Source of the DNA: Caballeronia cordobensis
Lineage (GTDB): Bacteria > Pseudomonadota > Gammaproteobacteria > Burkholderiales > Burkholderiaceae
Reading direction: 5' to 3'
Length of the DNA: 64,000 nucleotides
NCBI RefSeq assembly: GCF_001544575.2
Contig: NZ_FCNY02000007.1
Coordinates: 310,001-374,000, forward strand
Shown: in pieces, positions 42,418-50,319 of the stretch
Numbering within the stretch: the first letter of the stretch is position 1
Layout of the letters: each line of letters opens with the position of its first letter
The notes under the pieces: model-generated
The model's database searches: none
Told to the model about the DNA's origin: nothing
The model's input: only the letters and a program-made list of their open reading frames with translations
Translations under genes and position numbers: made by a program

Positions 42418-42497
42418 CATCGTTTGTCCCGAAATGATCGACAAGGCCGCGCAAAGCGGCTATCTGTAGTCTCCATCGGATCGGCGCAGGGACATTG

Positions 42498-42520
42498 CGC
42501 ATCTCAAAAAGATGCGTTTT
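42498..42520 (+). terminator. Terminator of norR
   Basis: CGCATCT (42498-42504) and AGATGCG (42510-42516) with loop CAAAA and TTTT after it. About 80 bp beyond the norR stop. Confidence 0.65.
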
Positions 42521-42741
42521 ATTGTTCAAACGCAAAAAACGATCAAGTGAGTCGCATGCATTGGCGCGACACATTGAGACAATTCTGAAGCTGGGAAAAA
42601 CAGGCTGTCTCTTCTAAGATCAGAAAAGCCAAGCGCAACCCATCGGCAGCAAGAACATTGCAGCGCCTTGAAGAACCGCGTCGGGTGAAGAGCAGCACAC
42701 GCCCGATCAATCGAATACGGCAAATCGACAACGGGGGTTAC
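42521..42741. other. Upstream region of the terminal-oxidase operon
   Basis: 221 bp between the norR terminator and the first cytochrome c gene; must hold the operon promoter. No clear FNR box (TTGAT-N4-ATCAA) or sigma-54 element was found. An open frame continuous with the cytochrome gene reaches back to 42658 but no better start is present. Confidence 0.4.
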
Positions 42742-43473
42742 GTGCGAAACGTGGCAAAGCGCAGCGCTTTCATCTCGTCCGCGCTCTTCGCCTTTTTCAG
42801 CGTCGCGGCGTTTGCGGCGGACGCTGCGGGCGGCGCACCGCTCGAACGCGCGCCCGACACGATGCAGGCCCGCGTCCTCGGATGCGCCGCATGCCACGGC
42901 GCGCGCGGCGAGGGCACCGACAACGATTACTTCCCGCGCCTGTCCGGCAAGCCCGCCGGCTATCTGTACAACCAGTTGCTCGCCTTTCGCGATGGCCGGC
43001 GCAAGTATCCGCCGATGAACTACCTGCTCGCGTATCTGCCGGACGCGTATCTGAAGCAGATCGCGGAGTACTTCGCGAGCGAGCGTCCGCCGTTTCCGCC
43101 GCCCGCTGCCGTCACCGTCGATGCCAAGACGCTCGATCTCGGCAAGACGCTCGTCATGAAGGGCGATGCGTCGCGCAAGGTGCCCGCGTGCGTCGCCTGT
43201 CACGGTACCTCGATGACGGGCATGGAGCCGGCGATTCCCGGCCTGCTCGGCCTGCACGCGGACTACCTCAGCGCGCAACTGGGCGCATGGCGCTACGGCA
43301 CGCGCTCGACCGTCGCGCCCGATTGCATGGGGCAGGTCGCGAAGCTGCTCTCCGAGCGCGACATCACCGCGATCGCCGCCTATCTCGCGTCGCTGCCGGC
43401 GCCGGCCAATCCGGTGCCCGTCGCCGCCGGCTCGTTCAGGATGCCGCTCCAGTGCGGCAGCGTTCATAACTAA
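42742..43473 (+). CDS. Dihaem cytochrome c, terminal-oxidase operon
   Basis: 243 residues from the GTG at 42742, with a signal peptide ending near residue 26 (VAAFAADA). Two haem c sites: CAACH at 48-52 and CVACH at 150-154, spaced like cytochrome c4-type dihaem proteins. It is the first gene of the oxidase operon and likely passes electrons from the bc1 complex or another donor to the CuA site of subunit II. An ATG upstream in the open frame (42658) would give a longer protein lacking a signal peptide at the right place. No membrane anchor apart from the signal is evident. Confidence 0.85.
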   Translation: MRNVAKRSAFISSALFAFFSVAAFAADAAGGAPLERAPDTMQARVLGCAACHGARGEGTDNDYFPRLSGKPAGYLYNQLLAFRDGRRKYPPMNYLLAYLPDAYLKQIAEYFASERPPFPPPAAVTVDAKTLDLGKTLVMKGDASRKVPACVACHGTSMTGMEPAIPGLLGLHADYLSAQLGAWRYGTRSTVAPDCMGQVAKLLSERDITAIAAYLASLPAPANPVPVAAGSFRMPLQCGSVHN

Positions 43474-43486
43474 CCGAGGACCCGTC

Positions 43487-44749
43487 GTGCTCCGTTTTCG
43501 ACATCTCCGAGCGCTGACCGTCGCGGTCTTCATGGCGGCGTGCGCCGCGCCAGCCGCGCAGGCGCTGGCGCAGGGCGCGGACGCCGCCACCATCAAGCGC
43601 GGCGAATACCTCGCGCGCGCGGGCGATTGCATCGCGTGCCATACGCTGCCGGCGGGCAAGACCTTCGGCGGCGGCCGCCCGATGGACACGCCCTTCGGCA
43701 CGCTCTATACGCCGAACATCTCGTCGGACAAGGAGACGGGCCTCGGTCAATGGAGCGCCGACGAGTTCTACGCGATGATGCACACGGGCAAGTCGCGCGA
43801 CGGCTCGCTGCTCTATCCGGCGATGCCCTTCGCGTCCTATACGAAGGTCACGCGCGCGGACTCGGACGCCATCTACGCCTTCCTGATGTCCACGCCGCCC
43901 GTGCATCAGCCGAACCGGCCGCATGAACTGCGTTTTCCGTTCAACAAGCGGCAACTGCTGCTCGGCTGGCGCTCGCTGTTCTTCAAAGAGGGTGAGTATC
44001 AGCCGGACCCGAAGCAGTCGGTGGAATGGAATCGCGGGGCGTATCTCGTCGAAGGTCTGGGACATTGCTCGATGTGCCATACCGCGATCAACGCGCTCGG
44101 CGGCAACGTGACCTCGAAGGCGTTCGAAGGCGGCCTTATCCCGATTCAGAACTGGTATGCGCCGTCGCTCACGTCGAACAAGGAAGCGGGTCTCGGCGAC
44201 TGGAGCATCGAGGACATCGTCGGCCTGCTGCATGCGGGCGTCAGCAATCGCGGCGCGGTCTATGGGCCGATGGCCGAAGTTGTCTACGACAGCCTGCAAT
44301 ATCTGACCGAGGAAGACGTGCGCGCGATGGCCGTCTATCTGAAGGCGCTGCCCGCGCGTTCCGGCGACAAGTCCGAGCCGCCGAGCCAGGCGGTCGCCGA
44401 GCAGAAGACGAGCCTGTCGCCGCTCGGCAAGAAGATCTACGACGCGCAATGCGCCGAATGTCACGCCGCGCAGGGCCAGGGCAAGCCGCCCGATTTTCCG
44501 CCGCTCGCGAACAACCAGTCGATCGTGATGAGTTCGGCCGTCAATCCGATCCGCATGGTGCTCAACGGCGGCTATCCGCCGGGCACCTTCAAGAACCCGA
44601 AGCCCTACGGCATGCCGCCTTTCGCGCAGTCGCTGTCGGATGTCGAGGTCGCCGCGGTGGTCACGTATATCCGCACCGCGTGGGGCAATCACGGCACGCC
44701 GGTCACGGTGAAGGAAGTCAACGAGCTGCGCTCGGCGCCACTTTATTGA
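43487..44749 (+). CDS. Trihaem cytochrome c (alcohol-dehydrogenase-subunit type)
   Basis: 420 residues from a GTG at 43487, signal peptide to about residue 29. Three haem sites: CIACH at 48-52, CSMCH at 194-198 and CAECH at 322-326. The order and the spacing match the three-domain cytochrome subunits of membrane alcohol/gluconate dehydrogenases, and the repeated block FGTLYTPNISSDKETGLGQWS is typical of them. Here no dehydrogenase subunit follows; instead oxidase subunits do, so it probably acts as electron carrier to the oxidase. GAGGACCCGTC precedes the start, 13 bp after the previous gene. Confidence 0.87.
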   Translation: MLRFRHLRALTVAVFMAACAAPAAQALAQGADAATIKRGEYLARAGDCIACHTLPAGKTFGGGRPMDTPFGTLYTPNISSDKETGLGQWSADEFYAMMHTGKSRDGSLLYPAMPFASYTKVTRADSDAIYAFLMSTPPVHQPNRPHELRFPFNKRQLLLGWRSLFFKEGEYQPDPKQSVEWNRGAYLVEGLGHCSMCHTAINALGGNVTSKAFEGGLIPIQNWYAPSLTSNKEAGLGDWSIEDIVGLLHAGVSNRGAVYGPMAEVVYDSLQYLTEEDVRAMAVYLKALPARSGDKSEPPSQAVAEQKTSLSPLGKKIYDAQCAECHAAQGQGKPPDFPPLANNQSIVMSSAVNPIRMVLNGGYPPGTFKNPKPYGMPPFAQSLSDVEVAAVVTYIRTAWGNHGTPVTVKEVNELRSAPLY

Positions 44750-44758
44750 ACATCGACC

Positions 44759-44929
44759 ATGAACGAAGACCCGAAGGAAGCCTCGGCCGAAGACGCGAAG
44801 GTCGACGAGATCGTGCGACGCGGCCCGTCCGGCGCGCTCGCGCTCGCGGGCATTTCGACCGCGATCGTGATCGGCCTCTGGTTCGTCTTTTACTTCGCCG
44901 TGTTTCTGCCGCGCGGCGTGATCCAGTGA
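44759..44929 (+). CDS. Small membrane subunit of the oxidase operon
   Basis: 56 residues: a charged head (MNEDPKEASAEDAKVDEIVR) and one transmembrane helix (LALAGISTAIVIGLWFVFYF) ending PRGVIQ. Located between the cytochrome c and CuA subunit genes, it corresponds to the small subunit (IIa-like) seen in ba3-type oxidases. It starts 9 bp after the previous stop; the only upstream purines are weak, so coupling is likely. Function as an accessory subunit is by position. Confidence 0.7.
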   Translation: MNEDPKEASAEDAKVDEIVRRGPSGALALAGISTAIVIGLWFVFYFAVFLPRGVIQ

Positions 44930-44956
44930 TTCGCAAGGCTTATTAAGGCATCGCAT

Positions 44957-45523
44957 ATGGCCATTGATCCAAGTTCGCACGACGTCGCCGACAAGGTCGA
45001 ACGGCGCTGGGCGATTCTCGTACTCGCGATCGTCGTGGTGCTGGTCGCGATGGTCGTCTATACCGGCGTGCACTGGGCGATGATGCCGCCCTCGCGCGTC
45101 GAGACGGTGCGGCCGGAAACGCTGCACATATCGGGCGAATTCATCGAAAGCAATCTCGGCAGCGCGCCCGAGGCGGACGGCTCGGTGACGGTGCGCATCG
45201 TCGCGCAGCAGTATTCGTTCACGCCGCAATGCCTCGTCGTGCCGGCGGGCGTGCCGGTCACGTTCCGCGCGACGAGCTCGGATGTGGTGCACGGCTTTCT
45301 CATCACCGATACGAACATCAATTCGATGCTGGAGCCGGGTTACGTCTCGACCTTCAAGACGACCTTCGCCAAGCCCGGCGAGCATTTGATGCCGTGCCAC
45401 GAGTTCTGCGGCACCGGGCATCAGAACATGTGGGCGCACGTGAAGGTGGTCGATCGCGCCGAATTCATGCAGATGGCCGACAAGCTGCCGGCCGATTCGC
45501 GGAGAGTCTCCTGTGTTCAATAG
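44957..45523 (+). CDS. B-type cytochrome c oxidase subunit II (CuA)
   Basis: 188 residues with one N-terminal membrane helix (about 18-40) and a periplasmic cupredoxin domain. All CuA ligands are visible: H112, and CHEFCGTGHQNM giving C147, E149 (backbone), C151, H155 and M158. The single helix and short length are typical of ba3/B-family oxidases rather than aa3. It accepts electrons from cytochrome c. Overlaps subunit I by 11 bp. Confidence 0.92.
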   Translation: MAIDPSSHDVADKVERRWAILVLAIVVVLVAMVVYTGVHWAMMPPSRVETVRPETLHISGEFIESNLGSAPEADGSVTVRIVAQQYSFTPQCLVVPAGVPVTFRATSSDVVHGFLITDTNINSMLEPGYVSTFKTTFAKPGEHLMPCHEFCGTGHQNMWAHVKVVDRAEFMQMADKLPADSRRVSCVQ

Positions 45524-47138
45524 CAAGCGCCTCGTACTCGCGCATTTCTGGCTGGCGTTCGGCGCCTTCGGCGTCGCGCTCCTGCTCGGCGCATGGCAGA
45601 TGCTCGTGCGCAGCCCGCTGCATCCGTGGCTGCAGAATCCGGAGCTTTACTATCGCTCGGTGACGGAGCACGGCACCGTCATGGGTTATGCGTTCCCGAC
45701 GCTCGTCGCGATGGGCTTCGGCTACGCGGTGAGCGAGCTTGCGCTCAAGCGCCCGCTCGTGGGCCTGCGCTGGGCGTGGCTTGGCTTCTGGCTCGTCGCC
45801 ATCGGCGCGGTGACGGCGACCGTGCCCGTCGCCATGGGCCTGGCCTCCGTGCTCTACACCTTTTATCCGCCGATGATCGGCAACGTCTTCTATTACGTCG
45901 GCGTCGTGTTCGTCGTGGTCGGCTCGTGGGTGTGGGTTGCGCTGATGTCGGTGAATCTTGCATCGTGGAAGCGCGCGAACCGTGGCAAGCCGATCCCGCT
46001 CGCGATGTTCGCAACGGTAGCGGGCGCGTATCTGTGGGGCTGGACGGCGGTGGGCGCGGCCATCGAAGTGATCTTCATGATCCTGCCCGTGGCGATCGGC
46101 TGGAAGACGACCATCGACGCTGGCCTTGCGCGCGTGTTCTTCTCGTGGACGCTGCACGCCATCGTGTATTTCTGGCTGATTCCGGCGTATATCGCGTACT
46201 ACACGATCATTCCGCGCGCGATCGGCGGGCGTCTCTACAGCGATGCGATGGCGCGCATCTCGTTCATCCTGTTCCTCGTGGTGTCGATGCCGATCGGCAT
46301 TCACCATCTTTTCGCCGATCCGCAAGTGGGCTCGGGCTTCAAGTTCATGCATTCGGTGTTCACCGCGCTCGTCGCCGTGCCGACGTTCCTGACGGTGTTC
46401 ACGATCTGCGCGTCGGTGGAGATCGCGGCGCGGCTGCGCGGCGGCAAGGGGCCGTTCGGCTGGATCAAGGCGCTGCCGTGGGATAACCCGATGATGCTCG
46501 CCGTCGCGTTTTCCTTTGTGATGCTCGGCTTCGGCGGCGCGGGCGGGCTCATCAACATGAGCTATCAGCTCGATTCGACCGTGCACAACACGCAATGGGT
46601 GACGGGCCACTTCCATCTGATATTCGCGGGCGCGATCGTCATCATGTACTTCGTGATCGCCTACGACCTGTGGCCGCATCTGACGGGCCGCGCATTGCAG
46701 AGCGTGAAGCTGATGCGCTGGCAATTGTGGCTGTGGTTCATCGGCATGATCGTGCTGACGTTCCCGTGGCATTTCGTCGGTATTCTCGGGATGCCGCGGC
46801 GCATGGCGTTCTACGACTACACAGACCCGGCGATCGCGGCGCAGGCGCTTTCGGTGATCATTTCGGTGATCGGCGGATTCATTCTGGTGGTCTCGGCGGT
46901 GCTGTTTTTCATCGTGCTGATCAAGGGGCATCGCGCGCCGAAGATCGCGGTCGAGGAGTTTCGTTTCGCCCGTGCGGTGCATGAGCCGCGCAGCATTCCG
47001 GTGGCGTTGAACAGCTTCGCGCTGTGGCTCGTGCTGATGATCGGGCTCACGCTCGTCAACTACGGCTATCCGATTGCGCAGCTTATCGCGCGGTCTGACA
47101 CGGCGGTGCCTGCGGTGCCGATCGGAGCGCAGCGATGA
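45513..47138 (+). CDS. B-type (ba3-like) cytochrome c oxidase subunit I
   Basis: 541 residues, thirteen or so membrane spans. Haem ligands: His53 in TEHGTVMGYAFP for the low-spin haem, and the TGHFHL pair in span 10. CuB region: LHAIVYFWLIPAY with His215 and the cross-linked Tyr219 (H-x3-Y), as in Thermus ba3. The D-channel residues of A-family oxidases are absent, so it is a B-family proton pump with a K-channel analogue. GTG start with GGAGAG upstream and 11-bp overlap with the subunit II gene. Members of this group have high oxygen affinity and some reduce NO. Confidence 0.93.
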   Translation: MFNSKRLVLAHFWLAFGAFGVALLLGAWQMLVRSPLHPWLQNPELYYRSVTEHGTVMGYAFPTLVAMGFGYAVSELALKRPLVGLRWAWLGFWLVAIGAVTATVPVAMGLASVLYTFYPPMIGNVFYYVGVVFVVVGSWVWVALMSVNLASWKRANRGKPIPLAMFATVAGAYLWGWTAVGAAIEVIFMILPVAIGWKTTIDAGLARVFFSWTLHAIVYFWLIPAYIAYYTIIPRAIGGRLYSDAMARISFILFLVVSMPIGIHHLFADPQVGSGFKFMHSVFTALVAVPTFLTVFTICASVEIAARLRGGKGPFGWIKALPWDNPMMLAVAFSFVMLGFGGAGGLINMSYQLDSTVHNTQWVTGHFHLIFAGAIVIMYFVIAYDLWPHLTGRALQSVKLMRWQLWLWFIGMIVLTFPWHFVGILGMPRRMAFYDYTDPAIAAQALSVIISVIGGFILVVSAVLFFIVLIKGHRAPKIAVEEFRFARAVHEPRSIPVALNSFALWLVLMIGLTLVNYGYPIAQLIARSDTAVPAVPIGAQR

Positions 47139-47944
47139 GCGATGAACGCCTTTTCACATTCCGCAACCGCTGGTTCACGGTCAGCGTGCTGGGGACGATT
47201 GCGATTGCGGTGGTATCGGCCTTGATCGGTTTCGTGTGGCTGCCATCGGTGCAGCGCGATGCGCAGTTCGCGGGCATCTGGAACGCGATCTGCAGCGCGG
47301 CCGGCGTGCCGCGTAGCTGGTATGCGGGCGACGAAGCGATCATCGCACCGAAGGTGAAGCTCACGAGCGTCGAGGTCACGCCGCAATTGCTCGTCGAGGT
47401 GAACGCGAACTCGATCGGGCGCGGTGCGACGCTCGCCTTGCGCTGCACGATGTGTCATGGCGAGCGCGGCATGAGCGAGGCGAATTCGCCGAATCTCGCG
47501 GGGCAGTATGCGTCGGTGATCTACAAGCAGCTGATCGATTTTCAGAAGGGCGCGCGCACCAACGCGGTGATGTCGCCGATGGCGATGAACCTGTCCGATC
47601 AGGATATGCGCGATCTCGCGGCGTATTACGCGAGCCTGCCGCGGCCGCCTGCGCAACGCAAGGTGAGCGATTCGCTTGCGCCGCCGATTGTGGCGCATGG
47701 TGCGCCGATGCGTAATATCGCGCCGTGTGCGGCGTGTCATGGGGGGATTGATAACAAGGCTGGAAGTCCCTGGCTCGATGGGTTGCCGGCGGCTTATACC
47801 AAGGCGCAGTTGGTTGCGTTTGCCAATGGGACGCGGACGAACGATATCAATGAGGTTATGCGCAATGTGGCGCGGAATATGACTGCTGGGGAGATCGATG
47901 CGGCGGCGATGTATTACGCGAGGGAGTTGAATTCGGGGAAGTGA
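47135..47944 (+). CDS. Membrane-anchored dihaem cytochrome c
   Basis: 269 residues. An uncleaved N-terminal membrane helix at about 16-36 is followed by two c-type domains with CTMCH (104-108) and CAACH (198-202), both with conserved distal Met in PMAMNLSDQD-like segments. The ATG overlaps the stop of subunit I (ATGA). It probably serves as the immediate electron donor held near the CuA site. In the last 300 bp the codons lose their usual C-rich third positions and turn G- and T-rich, coinciding with the palindromic element just downstream. Confidence 0.85.
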   Translation: MSDERLFTFRNRWFTVSVLGTIAIAVVSALIGFVWLPSVQRDAQFAGIWNAICSAAGVPRSWYAGDEAIIAPKVKLTSVEVTPQLLVEVNANSIGRGATLALRCTMCHGERGMSEANSPNLAGQYASVIYKQLIDFQKGARTNAVMSPMAMNLSDQDMRDLAAYYASLPRPPAQRKVSDSLAPPIVAHGAPMRNIAPCAACHGGIDNKAGSPWLDGLPAAYTKAQLVAFANGTRTNDINEVMRNVARNMTAGEIDAAAMYYARELNSGK

Positions 47945-47961
47945 GGGGGGTCTTTGATTTT

Positions 47962-48568
47962 GCCGGATCCCGTTTTCGTGGTGGTTTATTAGCACTGCCC
48001 CTCCCCGGGGCGGGGGTAACTTTCTTTGCTGCTGCAAAGAAAGTCACCAAAGAAAGCAGCTTTGTCACCGCCCGCGGTCACACGCAGTTTGGTCATTTTT
48101 CTCCTCGGGGAACGGCCCTCGCCTAAAGAGTGCCCTCGAAGGACTAGTCGGGCTTGGATCGCGCACGGTCCGTCACATCGCGCCACTAATGAATTGGTAC
48201 AGCCATTTCAAGTTCCAGCCCGCTTCGCGGCCGACGGGTTGATCGGGTCTGCGAGTGCATTCGTGTTCGCTGGTTTCCCTTGCATACCCCACGGCAGCGC
48301 GTAGCGCTGTGCCGGAGCTATTTCGTGCTGCACCAGCGCGCTCAAAGTTATGGTTTGTCAGACCGTGCGCGATCCAAGCCGGGCTGATTCTTGAGGGCGA
48401 CACTTAGGCGAGTGCCGCTGTGGGCTGGCAAGCATGGCCAAACTGCGTGTGACCGCGGGCGGTGACAAAGCTGCTTTCTTTGGTGACTTTCTTTGCAGCA
48501 GCAAAGAAAGTTACCCCCGCCCCGGGGAGGGGCAGTGCTAATAAACCCATACGAAAACGGGATCCGGC
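47962..48568. repeat. Palindromic intergenic element of about 600 bp
   Basis: Long inverted repeat. Arms of about 132 bp (47962-48093 and 48437-48568) are nearly perfect complements with only a few mismatches near the outer end (around 47980). Both arms contain the internal hairpin ACTTTCTTTG-CTGCTG-CAAAGAAAGT and a CCCCGGGG core. Shorter imperfect arms continue inward to about 48178 and 48356. The centre has no convincing gene. I recall similar arm sequences as dispersed repeats in Paraburkholderia-like genomes, but that needs a search. It could be a non-autonomous mobile or REP-like unit; no target-site duplication was identified. Confidence 0.85.
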
Positions 48569-48625
48569 GACGAAACAAGCCCGCTAGAATGCGCTTCATA
48601 GCAAACAGCCGCCGAGCAGAACCCT

Positions 48626-49144
48626 ATGACCCCCCCCAAAAAAATCCGAAAAGAAACCGCAAAGGACATCTACGCGATCGAATCCCTGACGGCAAAGGCA
48701 TTCCTCGAAATGCCCTATTCGAGCCACACAGAGCATTTCATCGTGAACGCATTACGCCGGGCGGGCCGTCTTACGCTATCGCTGGTCGCGATCGAAAGCG
48801 CAACCGACGAAATCCTCGGCCACATCGCAATCTCCCCCGTCTCCATCACAGGAAACGCAGCCGGCTGGTTTGGCCTCGGCCCGCTCTCGGTGACACCCGC
48901 GCGTCAACGCGAAGGCATTGGCAGCGCGTTGGTAAAAGAAGCGCTCAAACACCTGAAAAACGCAGACGCAGCAGGCTGCGTCGTACTCGGTGACCCAGAC
49001 TACTACGCCCGTTTCGGTTTCAAGCCCGAAGCCGCGCTCATCCTTCCCGATGTGCCCGCCGAATACTTCCAGGCCATCGCGTTCAAAAAGAACATCCCTT
49101 CCGGAACCGTCACTTTCGACGAAGCCTTCGAAGCCCGCGCCTGA
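48626..49144 (+). CDS. GNAT-family N-acetyltransferase (YhbS-like)
   Basis: 172 residues. The acetyl-CoA loop appears in VTPARQREGIGSALVKEAL (near 92-110) and the C-terminal YYARFGFKPEA is the GNAT motif B/YhbS hallmark. Substrate unknown. Codons 2-6 are built on runs of eight C and seven A directly after the ATG, prone to slippage. The gene and its flank are C-rich on this strand, opposite in skew to the region left of the palindromic element. A single gene unit between the repeat and the ferredoxin reductase gene. Confidence 0.85.
   Translation: MTPPKKIRKETAKDIYAIESLTAKAFLEMPYSSHTEHFIVNALRRAGRLTLSLVAIESATDEILGHIAISPVSITGNAAGWFGLGPLSVTPARQREGIGSALVKEALKHLKNADAAGCVVLGDPDYYARFGFKPEAALILPDVPAEYFQAIAFKKNIPSGTVTFDEAFEARA
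48628..48644. repeat. C8/A7 homopolymer tract at the start of the GNAT gene
   Basis: The start codon at 48626-48628 is followed by A, then eight C (48630-48637) and seven A (48638-48644). Slippage of one base would shift the frame from codon 2 onward. Candidate contingency tract. Confidence 0.6.
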
Positions 49145-49247
49145 CCCAATCGCCGCTAAGCCAAAAGGGGCTTCATTGCTCCATCAAAACGCTTTCTGTA
49201 TCGTGGCCCAAGGAATGCTGAACGCCAAAGAAACGGAAACGCCCGAC

Positions 49248-50312
49248 ATGGAACCCCAACGCGAAGCCATAAAAACCGACGTATTGATCATAGGCGCAGG
49301 CCCCGTCGGCCTGTTCGCCGCCTTCGAGGCCGGCGTGATCGGCCTCACGTGCCAGATCGTCGATACCCTCGGGCGCATCGGCGGGCAGTGCATCGAGCTC
49401 TATCCCGACAAGCCCATCTACGACATTCCCGCGATTCCGTCATGCACCGCGCGCGAGCTCGTCGATCGCCTGCTGGAGCAGATCCGCCCCTTCGACGTGC
49501 CCATTCATCTTGATCAACGCGTGCAATCCGTCGGGCAGCGCGAAGACGATCATCGCTGGACGATCGAAACCGAAAACGGCATGACGTTCGATGCCGCCGC
49601 GATCCTCATCGCCGCGGGCAACGGCGCCTTCGTGCCGCAGCGCCTGCAATTGCCGGAAGCGGCCGCGCTCGAAGACAAGGCCGTGCACTACAGCGTGTCG
49701 CGCGCGGCGGATTTCGCGGGCAAGGAGATCATCGTCGCGGGCGGCGGCGACTCCGCGCTCGACTGGGCGCTCGCGTTGAAGGACATCGCGAAAAAGCTCA
49801 CGCTCGTGCATCGGCGCAACGGCTTTTCGGCGGCGGCGAACTCGGTGGCGACGATGAAGCGCGCAGTCGAAGCCGGCGAGATCGAGTTCGTCGTCGGCAT
49901 GATTGAATCGCTCGATGCGCCCGATGGCGTCCTGCGCGGCGCGCGCATCAAGCAAGTGGAAGGCGCGACGGATATCCGCGTGGACAAGATCGTCGCGCTC
50001 TACGGCCTCGTCTCGGAACTGGGACCGATCGCGACATGGAATCTCGACGTGCGCGGCGGGCGCATCGAAGTGGATACGTCGAACTATGAATCGTCGCGGC
50101 CCGGCATTTTCGCGGTCGGCGATATCGCGAACTATCCGAACAAGCAGAAGCTCATCCTGTCGGGCTTTCACGAGGCATCGCTCGCGCTGCGCAAGGCCTA
50201 TGCGTATGCGTATCCCGAGAAAAAGCGCGTGCACGTGCATTCGAGTTACGACGCCAAGCTCGCCGAGCGTGTGAACGCCGCGCACGCCGCCGACGGCGCC
50301 GACGGCGCATAA
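49248..50312 (+). CDS. Ferredoxin/flavodoxin-NADP reductase, TrxR-like
   Basis: 354 residues from the ATG at 49248; an ATG at 49215 is a possible alternative with a ribosome binding site too close. FAD motif GAGPVGL (about 16-22) and VDTLGRIGGQCIELYPDKPIYDIP are diagnostic of the low-Mr ferredoxin-NADP reductase group (YumC/Fpr of Gram-positives and beta-proteobacteria). NADP motif GGGDSALDWAL lies near 165-175. No CxxC redox pair of thioredoxin reductase is present. It moves electrons between NADPH and ferredoxin or flavodoxin. The next gene begins 7 bp later. Confidence 0.88.
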   Translation: MEPQREAIKTDVLIIGAGPVGLFAAFEAGVIGLTCQIVDTLGRIGGQCIELYPDKPIYDIPAIPSCTARELVDRLLEQIRPFDVPIHLDQRVQSVGQREDDHRWTIETENGMTFDAAAILIAAGNGAFVPQRLQLPEAAALEDKAVHYSVSRAADFAGKEIIVAGGGDSALDWALALKDIAKKLTLVHRRNGFSAAANSVATMKRAVEAGEIEFVVGMIESLDAPDGVLRGARIKQVEGATDIRVDKIVALYGLVSELGPIATWNLDVRGGRIEVDTSNYESSRPGIFAVGDIANYPNKQKLILSGFHEASLALRKAYAYAYPEKKRVHVHSSYDAKLAERVNAAHAADGADGA

Positions 50313-50319
50313 GCCAGGC

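Noticed and set aside
43436..45526. Minus-strand open frame of about 696 codons opposite the cytochrome genes
   Set aside because: Composition is Arg/His-rich and low in hydrophobic residues; it lies antisense to three recognised haem/CuA genes with intact motifs.
48026..48403. Short open frames inside the palindromic element
   Set aside because: They fall within inverted-repeat arms or the centre, lack ribosome binding sites and have no recognisable domain.
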